Assembly (NCBI RefSeq): GCF_027922005.1
Contig: NZ_BSEV01000012.1
Coordinates: forward strand, 59,431 to 123,430
Direction of reading: 5' to 3'
Length of the DNA: 64,000 nt
From: Streptosporangium carneum
GTDB taxonomy: Bacteria; Actinomycetota; Actinomycetes; Streptosporangiales; Streptosporangiaceae
Numbering within the stretch: position 1 is the stretch's first letter; the number at the start of each line of letters is the position of its first letter. Under the pieces are notes generated by a model. The model ran no database searches. It worked only from the letters and a program-made list of their open reading frames with translations, and was not told the DNA's origin. Positions 32,112 through 40,627 of the stretch are shown one piece after another. Position numbers and translations under genes: made by a program.

Positions 32112-32516
32112 ATGGCACAGGAGACACGGGTGACGGGCTGGGTCGGCTGGATCTGGTTCGCAGGCATAGTAATGATCGTGGTGGGCGTGTTCAACCTGAT
32201 CTCGGGTCTGTACGCGATCCTCAACGACGACCTCTTCGTCCAGGTCCGCAACCGGCTGCTGGTGTTCGACCTCACCGGGTGGGGCTGGATCCACCTGATA
32301 TTCGGCATCGTGCTCGTGATCGTCGGCACGGCCGTGACCATCGGCCAGGAGTGGGCGCGGGTGGTGGCCATCATCCTCGTCGCCATCAACGCCGTCACGC
32401 AGATGGCGTGGATCGCGGCCAACCCGTGGTGGTCCCTGATTGTCATCGCCATCGACGTGATCGTCCTGTACGCGTTGATCGTGCACGGACGTGAGACTGC
32501 GGCGCTGCGCCCCTGA
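32112..32516 (+). CDS. DUF7144-type four-helix membrane protein
   Basis: The 134-residue membrane protein has four helices: WVGWIWFAGIVMIVVGVFNL, WGWIHLIFGIVLVIVGTAV, VVAIILVAINAVTQMAWIA and SLIVIAIDVIVLYALIVHG. A conserved loop with DDLFVQ lies after the first. It matches the actinobacterial DUF7144 family, of unknown role. GGGGAG precedes the ATG by 9 nt. Confidence 0.8.
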   Translation: MAQETRVTGWVGWIWFAGIVMIVVGVFNLISGLYAILNDDLFVQVRNRLLVFDLTGWGWIHLIFGIVLVIVGTAVTIGQEWARVVAIILVAINAVTQMAWIAANPWWSLIVIAIDVIVLYALIVHGRETAALRP

Positions 32517-32624
32517 CCCGCCCGGACACCACCGGGCCAGGTCGCGGGCGGCCGATGGCGGGCCGCCGTCGCCCCCGGCCGGGGCGGGGACGCGAATTCG
32601 TCGCGGCCCTTCGCCGGAGTGATC

Positions 32625-35009
32625 ATGATTTTCGCTAATAATCTATGTGTGGGCGGATATTCCAGGCGATTATTTCTCCAGCTCAGCGGTGTCGCCGCGG
32701 CCGGAGCACTGATCACGGTCGCCCGTGCCGCGCACGCGTGGGGCGGGAGCGCGCGGGCGGGGGACCGGCTCGCGCACGTGGGGGACGACTCCTTCGCCCT
32801 GCTGCGCCGCAACTGGCGGGACGTGACGGCGGGGGCGGGGTTCGACGCGGCGGCGGAGCCGTACCGGACCCGGCTGGCGAGGCTGGGCAGGACGGCGGCC
32901 GGATACCGGGACACCATGGCGCCCGCCGACACGTCGCTCTGGCCCGACCGGGCGTTCCCCTCCTTCGTCGCCACCATGGCGCGGCTGCAGACCATGGCCC
33001 GCGCCTACGCCCTGCCGGGGACCGGGCTGACCGGCGACGCGAACCTGGCCGAGGCCGTCGCCGTCGGCGTCGACCACTACCGGCGGCGGGTGTACGCCGC
33101 GGGCGCCGCCCCGGTCGGCAACTGGTGGCACTGGCAGATCGGCGTTCCCAAGAAGCTCCTCGACGCGGCCGTGCTGATCGGCCCGCACCTGTCGGAGCGG
33201 CGGACCGGGCCCCTGCTGGAGGCCGTGGACCACTTCGTCCCCGAGTGCTACCTGGACGACTACAGCGGCACCAGCACCGGAGCCAATCGGGTCGACCTGT
33301 GCATGGTGACGCTGCTGCGCGCCGTCGTCGGGTCCGATCCGGCGAAGGCCGCGCTGGCCGTCTCCGCGCTCTCCCCGGTCTTCCCCTATGTCGGCGAGGG
33401 CGACGGGTTCTACCGGGACGGCTCGTTCGTCCAGCACACGTTCGTCCCCTACCAGGGCACCTACGGAGCGTCGCTGCTGTCCGGCCTCGCGACGATGTTC
33501 GCGGTGCTGCGCGGCTCGCCGTGGGAGGTCACCGACCCGAACCGGCAGGTCGTCTACGACATGGTCGACAGGTCGTTCGCGCCGGTCGTCCACGACGGCT
33601 TCTGCATGGACCTCGTCAGCGGCAGGGGGATCAGCAGGCAGCCGTACGGCGACCACGACAGAGGGCGCGGGATCGCCTCCGCGATCCTGCTGCTGGGGGA
33701 GACGGCCTCCGCCGCCGAACAGGCCCGCTGGCGGGGCATGGTCAAGGGGTGGGCGCGGCGGGGCGTCCACCTGCCCATGCTCAAGGCGGCGGAGAACGGG
33801 GACCTGGGCTTTCACGCCCGCCTCACCGCGATCCTGGACGACGACGCGATCCCCGCGGCCGACGAACCCGTCGGGCACCGCCTGCTGGCGATGAGCGCCC
33901 GCGCCGTCCACCGCAGGCCCGGCTGGTGCGCGGGGCTCAGCATGGCCTCGGACCGGATCGGCCACTACGAGCACGGCAACGGCGAGAACCTGCGCGGCTG
34001 GCACACCGGCTCGGGAATGCTCTACTGGTGGGCCGAGGGCCACGGCGACCAGTACTCCGACTCCTTCTGGGCCACGGTCGACCCCTACCGCCTGCCGGGC
34101 ACGACCGTCTCCACCCGGCGGCTCGCCGACGGGGCCGGTCTCGGATGGGGCGACACCTGCCCGCCGGACCGCTGGGTCGGCGGTGCGACCGACGGCCTGT
34201 ACGCGACGGTCGGCCAGCACCTGAACGGCTTCGAGAGCACGATGGAGGCCTTCAAGTCGTGGTTCTTCCTCGACGACGCGGTGGTCTGCCTGGGCGCGGG
34301 GATCACCGGCAGGGACGGCGTGCCGGTCGAGACGGTCGTGGACAACCGCAGGACCGACGCGCTCCTCACCGTGGACGAGCAGGCCGGTTGGGCGCACATC
34401 GAGGGGCACGGCGGCTACGTGATGCCCTGCGCCCGCCCGCGCACGCTGTGCGAGAAACGCGTCGGCGGCGAGGCGCGAACCCCCAGTGACGAACGCAACG
34501 GCGGCGAGGGGCGCGACGGCGGCTCCGACCCGGTGACCCGCGGCTACGCGACCATCTGGCTCGACCACGGCGTCGATCCCGTCTCGGCCGACTACGTCTA
34601 CCTCCTCATGCCGGGGGCGACCCGGGCGCAGACCAGGGCCCGCGCCGCAGACCCCGGCTGGGCGCGCGTCCTGGCCAACACCGTCCGCCAGCAGGGCGTC
34701 CGGGTCCCGTCGGCGGGCCTCACCGCCGTCAACTTCTGGAACGACGGAGCCGTCGGCGACCTGGCCGCCTCCGCGCCGTGCGCCCTCCTCGTCAGGGAGG
34801 GCGGCGGCGGCGTGGCCACGCTGACCGTGTCGGACCCCCGGCGCGACCTGGACGAGCTGACCGTGACCTGGAACCGTCCGGTGGCCGAGGTCCTCCGCGG
34901 GCACCCGCTCCTGGCGAGGGCCACGACCGGCGCCGGGCTCACGCTCGTCTTCGAACGGCTGGCCGACCAGGCGGGCGGTTCGCACACGGTCGTCGTACGG
35001 CTCGGCTGA
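32625..35009 (+). CDS. Secreted polysaccharide lyase family 8 (hyaluronate/xanthan lyase type)
   Basis: The 794-residue protein has a Tat signal peptide (SRRLFLQLSG, then an Ala-rich core). The alpha-toroid catalytic domain has the PL8 residues Asn in TSTGANRVD (about 218), His and Tyr in SFVQHTFVPYQGTYG (about 270-280) and Arg in SGRGISRQPYG (about 335). The beta domains follow. A low-complexity insert with GGEART and GGEGRDGGSD (about 620-645) is unusual. It should cleave uronic-acid polysaccharides by beta-elimination outside the cell. GGAG lies 5 nt before ATG 32625. Codon 16 is TTA (32670-32672), rare in this DNA. Confidence 0.88.
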   Translation: MIFANNLCVGGYSRRLFLQLSGVAAAGALITVARAAHAWGGSARAGDRLAHVGDDSFALLRRNWRDVTAGAGFDAAAEPYRTRLARLGRTAAGYRDTMAPADTSLWPDRAFPSFVATMARLQTMARAYALPGTGLTGDANLAEAVAVGVDHYRRRVYAAGAAPVGNWWHWQIGVPKKLLDAAVLIGPHLSERRTGPLLEAVDHFVPECYLDDYSGTSTGANRVDLCMVTLLRAVVGSDPAKAALAVSALSPVFPYVGEGDGFYRDGSFVQHTFVPYQGTYGASLLSGLATMFAVLRGSPWEVTDPNRQVVYDMVDRSFAPVVHDGFCMDLVSGRGISRQPYGDHDRGRGIASAILLLGETASAAEQARWRGMVKGWARRGVHLPMLKAAENGDLGFHARLTAILDDDAIPAADEPVGHRLLAMSARAVHRRPGWCAGLSMASDRIGHYEHGNGENLRGWHTGSGMLYWWAEGHGDQYSDSFWATVDPYRLPGTTVSTRRLADGAGLGWGDTCPPDRWVGGATDGLYATVGQHLNGFESTMEAFKSWFFLDDAVVCLGAGITGRDGVPVETVVDNRRTDALLTVDEQAGWAHIEGHGGYVMPCARPRTLCEKRVGGEARTPSDERNGGEGRDGGSDPVTRGYATIWLDHGVDPVSADYVYLLMPGATRAQTRARAADPGWARVLANTVRQQGVRVPSAGLTAVNFWNDGAVGDLAASAPCALLVREGGGGVATLTVSDPRRDLDELTVTWNRPVAEVLRGHPLLARATTGAGLTLVFERLADQAGGSHTVVVRLG

Positions 35010-35078
35010 CCCCGGCCCTCGGCCGAGCCGCTCGGCCCGTCCGGCCCGGCCTGGCCCGGTGAACGCGGATGGAGCGCG

Positions 35079-35744
35079 CTAGCCGCTCCGGGGCGATTCC
35101 CGCTCCGGCTGCGCGGCGCCGTCGGCCGCGCAGGGGTGGTCGTCCTCGTGGCCGAAGAGGCGGGCGGCCGAGGGGCGGGGGAGCGGCTCGGCCGAAGGGC
35201 GGGTGCCGGCCAGCAGGAGCGCCAGGTAACGCCGGTGGTCGCTGCCCTCGTGGTCTGACCGGTTGACGGTCGCCAGCGCCATCACCACGATCGCCGCCAG
35301 GTCGCGGACCAGCAGGTCGGCGCGGACCAGCCCGCGCCGCCTGGCCTCGGCCAGCACGTCCCCGAGCGGCTCGGAGAACCGTTCGGCGATCGCGACCGTG
35401 AACGCCCCCGCCTCCCGCGCCGCGGTGAGCAGGGCCTGGTGGGCGGCCAGCGTGTCGACGATGGCGGCCAGCGCCTCGGCGAGCCCCTCACGAGGGTCGG
35501 CGGCCTCACGGGCGGCCAGCGCGAGGGGCTCGACCTCTTCGGCGAAGTACGTCTCGAAGCAGGCCCGGACCACGCCGTCGCGGTCGCCGAACCGCCGGTA
35601 GACGGTGGCGATCCCGACTCCGGCCCGGCGGGCGATCTCCTCCAGGGGGACGGCGACGCCGCTCTCCCGGAGAGCCGCGATCGCCGCCCTGACGATCCTG
35701 TCCGAGTTGCGCAGGGCATCGGCTCGACGTCGTTGCTCTGACAC
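35079..35744 (-). CDS. TetR family transcriptional regulator
   Basis: The 221-residue regulator has an N-terminal TetR helix-turn-helix (RNSDRIVRAAIAALRESG, VPLEEIARRAGVGIATVYRR, FGDRDGVVRACFETY) and an all-helical ligand domain. The GTG at 35744 is chosen because a TAGCGT box ends 7 nt before it; the frame extends upstream into the P450 gene. It follows the P450 gene on the same strand. A 14-bp palindrome sits in its own promoter, which fits autoregulation. Confidence 0.85.
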   Translation of the reverse strand: MSEQRRRADALRNSDRIVRAAIAALRESGVAVPLEEIARRAGVGIATVYRRFGDRDGVVRACFETYFAEEVEPLALAAREAADPREGLAEALAAIVDTLAAHQALLTAAREAGAFTVAIAERFSEPLGDVLAEARRRGLVRADLLVRDLAAIVVMALATVNRSDHEGSDHRRYLALLLAGTRPSAEPLPRPSAARLFGHEDDHPCAADGAAQPERESPRSG

Positions 35745-35760
35745 ATCTCGAACGCTAGCA

Positions 35761-35774
35761 GTCCGCATGCGGAC
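35761..35774. promoter_or_regulatory. Palindromic operator in the tetR promoter
   Basis: GTCCGCATGCGGAC is a perfect 14-bp inverted repeat just upstream of the -10 box (35752-35757, minus strand) and 2 bp past the P450 stop codon. The position fits an autorepression site. Confidence 0.55.
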
Positions 35775-35776
35775 GG

Positions 35777-36973
35777 TTACCAGGCGACCTGCAGGGAGGT
35801 CACGCCGTACACGACGCTGAAGGACCGGAAGCGGGCCTCGGACTCGACCAGGCGCAGCTCGGGGAAGCGCCGCAGGAGGGCGGGGAAGGCGATGCGCATC
35901 TCCATCCGCGCCAGCGGCGCGCCCAGGCAGTGGTGCACACCGTGACCGAAGGCCACGTGGCCGTGCGCGCCCCTGGCGAGGTCCAGCGTCTCGGGATCCC
36001 GCAGGAGCGCGGGGTCGCGGTTGGCGACGGGCAGGGAGCACGACACCAGCTCGCCGGGCCCGATGACCTGGCCCGCGATCTCGACCTCCGTGGTCGTCAT
36101 CCTGAAGGCGCCCGTGTGGACGACGCTGAGCCAGCGCAGCAGCTCCTCCACCGCGGCGTCGACGCGCTCGGGCTCCTTCCTGAGCAGTTCGAGCTGGTCG
36201 GGATGGCGCAGCAGGGCCAGTGTGCCGAGACCGAGCATGTTGGCGGTGGTCTCGTGACCGGCTATCAGCAGCAGGTTGCCGATGCCGACGAGCTCGTTCG
36301 CCGTCAGGTCGCCGCCGTGCTCGCGCACCAGCATGCCGAGCAGGTCCTCACCCGGGTCCGCCTGGATGCGGGCGACCAGCTCGGCCATGTAGGCGCGTGA
36401 CTCGTCCTGCGCCGCCACGCGCTCCTCCACGGGCGCCGACACGTCCAGCAGCAGGCTGCTCCTGCGCTGGAAGTCCTCCCGGTCGGTGTACGGCACGCCG
36501 AGCAACTCGCAGATCACCAGCGACGGGATCGGCAGCGCGAACGACGAGACCAGGTCGGCCGGGGACCCGGCCCGTTCCATCGCGTCCAGGTGGTCCTCGA
36601 CGATGCGTGTGATCCGGGGCTCCAGCCTGCGCATCCTGCGGAGCGTGAACTCCGGCGTCAGGAAGCGGCGCAGCCGGGTGTGCTCGGGAGGGTCGGAGGA
36701 GAGCAGGTTGCCCGCGCGCAGCGCCGCCAGCTCCTCCTCGCTCTTCGCCGGGGCGCAGGGCAGCTGGAAGCGGCCCTGCCAGGCGTTGCTGAACCGTTCG
36801 GTGTCGCCCAGAACCTCGCGGACGTCCTCGTAGCGGGTCACCAGCCAGGCGTCGAAGCCCAGGTGCGTGCTGAAACGCCTGATGCCCTCATCCTTCCGCA
36901 GTTCCCCCAGCTCCGGATCGGGATCGAACCCCGCCCGCCGCATGTGCAACGGCAGCGTCGTCGACTCGCTCAT
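35777..36973 (-). CDS. Cytochrome P450
   Basis: The 398-residue soluble P450 has the I-helix oxygen motif LLIAGHETTANM, the K-helix ExxR in VEELLRWLS and the haem loop FGHGVHHCLGAPLAR with the Cys ligand near 346. The length and motifs fit bacterial CYP105/CYP107-like enzymes that hydroxylate secondary metabolites or xenobiotics. No ferredoxin gene is adjacent, so electrons must come from elsewhere. AGGGGG lies just before the ATG. A TTGCCG-16-TATCGT promoter with a CGATAG/CTATCG inverted repeat over its -10 is upstream. Confidence 0.92.
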   Translation of the reverse strand: MSESTTLPLHMRRAGFDPDPELGELRKDEGIRRFSTHLGFDAWLVTRYEDVREVLGDTERFSNAWQGRFQLPCAPAKSEEELAALRAGNLLSSDPPEHTRLRRFLTPEFTLRRMRRLEPRITRIVEDHLDAMERAGSPADLVSSFALPIPSLVICELLGVPYTDREDFQRRSSLLLDVSAPVEERVAAQDESRAYMAELVARIQADPGEDLLGMLVREHGGDLTANELVGIGNLLLIAGHETTANMLGLGTLALLRHPDQLELLRKEPERVDAAVEELLRWLSVVHTGAFRMTTTEVEIAGQVIGPGELVSCSLPVANRDPALLRDPETLDLARGAHGHVAFGHGVHHCLGAPLARMEMRIAFPALLRRFPELRLVESEARFRSFSVVYGVTSLQVAW

Positions 36974-37026
36974 GCAACCCCCTGTGTGACTCGCCTTCCT
37001 GACCGCTCTGACCGTTCTGACAAAAA

Positions 37027-37042
37027 CGATAGCAACCTATCG
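37027..37042 (-). promoter_or_regulatory. Promoter with operator upstream of the P450 gene
   Basis: CGATAG (37027-37032) and CTATCG (37037-37042) form an inverted repeat around CAAC. On the minus strand it overlaps the -10 (TATCGT) of a promoter with -35 TTGCCG, 16 bp apart. A TetR-type repressor is the likely binder. The sequence differs from the palindrome in the tetR promoter, so the binder may not be the adjacent TetR. Confidence 0.5.
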
Positions 37043-37214
37043 GTTACCGGCAAAGGATCGTCGACGCCGAACGAGGCGACGAGATCCGTCCGACGCGACA
37101 CGGGAGGCGGAAGACGGGGCGTGGGAGACGGGGCGTGGGAGACGAGCGCGAAAAGGCCTCTTGCGTTGGTCTGATCCGCTGGTCCGTCATGCGATGGAAA
37201 GTTAACCTCCGGTT

Positions 37215-37538
37215 ATGACTCGTCGCGTGTGGGCGTGGGTTTCGGCGGCCGCGGCCGCGCTCTGCTTGGCGGCGCTCTTCGTCGCGGTCGGCGTCGACCA
37301 GGCGGACAAGCTCGCGGGACCGGTCAGCGCGGTGGTGGGCGTCATCGCCTGCGCAGCGGCGATCATGGCGCTGCGGGGCGTGTCGGCGGCACAGGACACG
37401 CCGCCCCAGGCCGGAGCCGCCGGGCCTCCTGCACCGCCGACCGTCCCGGTGTCCTCGGGGCCCACCTTCACGGCCACCACCGGGGAGGGCGGGCTGATCA
37501 ACCAGGTCAACGGCGACCAGTTCCTCGGTGGCCGGTGA
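37215..37538 (+). CDS. Two-helix membrane protein with C-terminal shared signalling motif (candidate effector)
   Basis: The 107-residue protein has two membrane helices (VWAWVSAAAAALCLAALFVA, residues 5-24, and VSAVVGVIACAAAIMAL, about 37-53), a Pro/Ala-rich linker (61-80) and the C-terminal segment GEGGLINQVNGDQFLGG (90-106). A segment with the same N-Q-V-x-x-D-Q core is at the N-terminus of the next protein, a STAND ATPase, whose GTG start overlaps this stop by 4 bp. In known amyloid-signalling NLR systems a short motif at the effector C-terminus matches one at the NLR N-terminus in the adjacent gene. By analogy this would be a membrane-disrupting effector, although a sequence match to a known effector was not recognised. 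Confidence 0.7.
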   Translation: MTRRVWAWVSAAAAALCLAALFVAVGVDQADKLAGPVSAVVGVIACAAAIMALRGVSAAQDTPPQAGAAGPPAPPTVPVSSGPTFTATTGEGGLINQVNGDQFLGGR

Positions 37539-40384
37539 GCGAGCCGACCTCGTCGAACAACGCGTGGACCGGTGACCACGGATTCGTCAACCAGGTGGGG
37601 CGTGACCAGCACATCCACCTGACACCGCCGCTGTCGTGGCCGAGGGTGGCGGGTGAGCCGCCGGGGGAGGTCTCGGCGTTCCAACCGCGCCCCGAGGACG
37701 ACAGGGCCGTCCTGGAGCACGACCGGCTGACGGGTGTCCGCTCGCTCGTCCTGACCGGCCCTGGCGGCACCGGCAAGACCCAGCTGGCCGCGCGGTGGGT
37801 CCGGCGAGCCGTCGAACGCCGTACGGACCTGATCGTCTGGGCCGACGCGAGCAGTGCCGACGCCCTGGTGTCGACGCTGGCGGAGGCGGCCCGCCTGGTG
37901 CGGGCCCCGGGCGCGGAGGACGGGACGGACGCGGCGACCGCCGCGCGGGCCCTGCTGACCTGGCTCGCGGGCACCGACCGGTCATGGCTGGTGGTGTTCG
38001 ACGACATCCAGGAGCCTGATCAGGTGCTGTGCTGGTGGCCGGAGGTGGGCCGGGGAACGGTGCTGGGCACCACCCGCCGCCGCGACGCCAAGCTCACCGG
38101 CAAGGGGCGGCGGCTGGTCCAGGTGGGTGTGTTCGACGCCGAGCGGGCCCGCGCCTACCTCCGCGAGCGCCTCACCGAGGCGGGCCACCCGAACCTGTAC
38201 ACCGAGCCCGCGGCGGCGGAGCTCGCCGACGCGCTCGGCGGCCTGCCCCTGGCTCTGGGCCACGCGGCCGGTTACATGATCCACGCGGCCGGTCACCTGT
38301 CCGACGAGGAGAACGGGTGCGCGGCGTACCTGAGGCGCTTCCGCGACCGCGGCCTGCGCCTGCGCGAGGTGCTGCCGCCGGAGGGCGACACCGAGGACTA
38401 CGGCCGCCTGGTCGACGTCACCCTGCTGCTGGGCCTGGACGCCGCGCGGCAGAGCGGGCTGGGAGGGTACGCGGAGCCGACGCTCCAGGCGGTCGCGCTG
38501 CTGGACCCGTCCGGGCATCCCAGAGCCGTCTGGGACTTCCTCGACGAGGTACGGCTGGCCGACCCGGCCCAGTCGCCCCCGGCGGCCGATCCGGTGCCGT
38601 CGGCCCTGTCGGTGATGCACCGACTGGGACTGGTGACCCGCGACGGCGAGGTGGTGCGGATGCACGCCCTGACCGGGCGGGCCGTGCGGGAGACCATGAC
38701 CGAATCGGACGGCGTCACGGTGCTGGCGGCCGGGGCGCTGCTGGCCGTCTGGCCGGCGTCGGCGGAGGCCACCGCCCTGGGACGCACCCTGCGCGCCAAC
38801 GCCGCCGTGCTGGCGGAACACACGGGAGCGAGGCTGTGGACCGTGGCCGGTGTTCCCGAGATGCTGTTCCGGGCGGGGCAGGACCTCGGTATGGCAGGCC
38901 ACGCCGCCGACGCGGTCACCCACTGGCGGCGCCTGCTGGAGTCAGGCGAGGCCCACCTGGGTCCGGACCACCGGCACACCCTGCGCGCCCGGCTCGGGCT
39001 GGCGACCTGGCTCGGCCCCGCGGGAGACCACCGGCTGGCCGTCACGGAACTGGCCGCTCTGGTGGTCCGGATGAGCGAGGCGCTCGGCGCCGACGACGAG
39101 CTGACCCTGACGGCGCGCAACGTCCACGCTCGCGCCAGGGGAGCCGCGGGCGACAAACCCGGCGCTCTGGCAGGCTTCGAGGCGCTGCTGCCCGATGCCG
39201 AGCGGGTACTGAGCGCCGATCACGAGATCACGCTGAGCACCCGCACCAGCATCGGCGTCTGGCGGGGCGAGAACGGCGATCCGTGGGGCGCGGTGGCGGC
39301 GCTCGAACCGGTGCTGGCCCGGCAGCGAGAGGTGTTCGGAGACGACCACCCGCTGACGCTGACCACGCTGAACAACATCGCCGCCTGGCGGGGCAAGGGC
39401 GGTGACCACGTGGGGGCCGCGGCCGAGCTGCGCACGGTGGCCGTCCACCGTGCCAGAGTGATCGGCCCGGACCATCCGCTGACCCTGACCACCTGGCACA
39501 GTCACGCCCACAATCTGGCCGAGTCCGGGGACCCCGGGCAGGCCCTGGTCGTCCTGCGGGAAGTGCTGGAGAATCGGATCCGGGTGTTCGGGCCGGACCA
39601 TCCTGACGTGCTGATCGCGCACTGCGACATCGGTCACTGGAGCGGGCAGGTCGGCGACGCCGCGGGCGCCGTGGAGAGCTTCACGACGGCGCTGGAGACG
39701 GCGCTGCGGCGACCGCGCCCTGACCCGCTGGAGATCATCGGACTGCGTCGGCAGGTGGCCGACTGGCGAGCCGGGGCCGGTGACCTGGCCGGGGCCGCAA
39801 CTGAGCTGGAGCGGGCGCTGGACGACTGCGAGGAGCTGGTCGGACCCCACCCGGAGTTCCTGCCCGACATGCTCGGGCTGGTCGGGCTGCGGACCGAGAC
39901 GGGCGACGCGGCCGGGGTCGTCGCCGCCTGGGAGCGGATCCTGCGCCTGCGGCGGTTGTTCCCCGGCCCCGACCACGAAGACCTGGCGGACGCGCTGCAG
40001 CGGGTGGCGGCGGCGCGGCTGGGGGCGGGCGACACCGCAGGGGCGGTGGCGGGCTTCACCCAGCATCTCGACCTCCTGCTGCGCACCCGTGGCCCGGGCG
40101 ACCCGCTCACGCACTTCGCGCGCAACAACCTCGCCGAGGCCCGGGGCCTCGACGGCGACATCCCCGGGGCCGTCGCCGAGTTCGAGCGCCTGCTGGCCGA
40201 GCTGGAACGGTGGCACCCCGACGAGGAGTTCACCGCCTTCATCCGCAAGCACCTCGGCACCTGGCGGGCCCGCCTCCGAGACTCCCGGAGACCCTCCGGG
40301 AGTCTCCTGCGAAGGGTCTGGTCACGTCTCCGAGCCGTCGGGAACCTCCCGAGGACGGCCTGGTCGCGTTTCCGAGCCCGGTGA
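37535..40384 (+). CDS. STAND NTPase: N-terminal signalling motif, NB-ARC, TPR repeats
   Basis: The 949-residue protein begins with a 30-residue tail carrying GDHGFVNQVGRDQHIHL (13-29), matching the C-terminus of the upstream membrane protein. An NB-ARC-type ATPase follows: Walker A GPGGTGKT (75-82), Walker B WLVVFDDI (151-158) and GGLPLALGHAAG (about 237-248). From about 440 to 900 it is built of tetratricopeptide-like repeats of the NPHC/kinesin-light-chain kind (GPDHRHTLRARLGLATWLG, GDDHPLTLTTLNNIAAWRG, GPDHPLTLTTWHSHAHNLAE). The C-terminal tail is basic. The layout is that of bacterial NLR-like immune receptors: the TPR senses, the ATPase oligomerises and the N-terminal motif recruits the effector. 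Confidence 0.85.
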   Translation: MSEPTSSNNAWTGDHGFVNQVGRDQHIHLTPPLSWPRVAGEPPGEVSAFQPRPEDDRAVLEHDRLTGVRSLVLTGPGGTGKTQLAARWVRRAVERRTDLIVWADASSADALVSTLAEAARLVRAPGAEDGTDAATAARALLTWLAGTDRSWLVVFDDIQEPDQVLCWWPEVGRGTVLGTTRRRDAKLTGKGRRLVQVGVFDAERARAYLRERLTEAGHPNLYTEPAAAELADALGGLPLALGHAAGYMIHAAGHLSDEENGCAAYLRRFRDRGLRLREVLPPEGDTEDYGRLVDVTLLLGLDAARQSGLGGYAEPTLQAVALLDPSGHPRAVWDFLDEVRLADPAQSPPAADPVPSALSVMHRLGLVTRDGEVVRMHALTGRAVRETMTESDGVTVLAAGALLAVWPASAEATALGRTLRANAAVLAEHTGARLWTVAGVPEMLFRAGQDLGMAGHAADAVTHWRRLLESGEAHLGPDHRHTLRARLGLATWLGPAGDHRLAVTELAALVVRMSEALGADDELTLTARNVHARARGAAGDKPGALAGFEALLPDAERVLSADHEITLSTRTSIGVWRGENGDPWGAVAALEPVLARQREVFGDDHPLTLTTLNNIAAWRGKGGDHVGAAAELRTVAVHRARVIGPDHPLTLTTWHSHAHNLAESGDPGQALVVLREVLENRIRVFGPDHPDVLIAHCDIGHWSGQVGDAAGAVESFTTALETALRRPRPDPLEIIGLRRQVADWRAGAGDLAGAATELERALDDCEELVGPHPEFLPDMLGLVGLRTETGDAAGVVAAWERILRLRRLFPGPDHEDLADALQRVAAARLGAGDTAGAVAGFTQHLDLLLRTRGPGDPLTHFARNNLAEARGLDGDIPGAVAEFERLLAELERWHPDEEFTAFIRKHLGTWRARLRDSRRPSGSLLRRVWSRLRAVGNLPRTAWSRFRAR

Positions 40385-40420
40385 GAACCTCCGCGAGCCC
40401 GCCCCCGGCGGCCCGGCCGA

Positions 40421-40627
40421 TCAAGAAGGCTGGTCGAACCGGCCGGTTTTGATGCCTTCGACGAAGGTGTTCCATTCGGTGGGGGTGAAGAGCAGTTTGG
40501 GGCCGTGGGGGTTCTTGCTGTCGCGGACCGCGATCGTGCCGGGGAGGTTCGTGGCGACCTCGACGCACTGCCCGCCGTTTCCACCGGAAAGGGAGGACTT
40601 TCGCCATGCGGCGGTACTCAGGTCCAT
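40421..40627 (-). CDS. DUF397 protein
   Basis: The 68-residue protein is a full DUF397: WRKSSLSGGNGGQCVEVA, then IAVRDSKNP and LLFTPTEWNTFVEGIKTGRF. It overlaps the 3' end of the XRE-DUF5753 gene by 10 bp, so the two are translated together. It is convergent with the STAND gene. Confidence 0.93.
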   Translation of the reverse strand: MDLSTAAWRKSSLSGGNGGQCVEVATNLPGTIAVRDSKNPHGPKLLFTPTEWNTFVEGIKTGRFDQPS

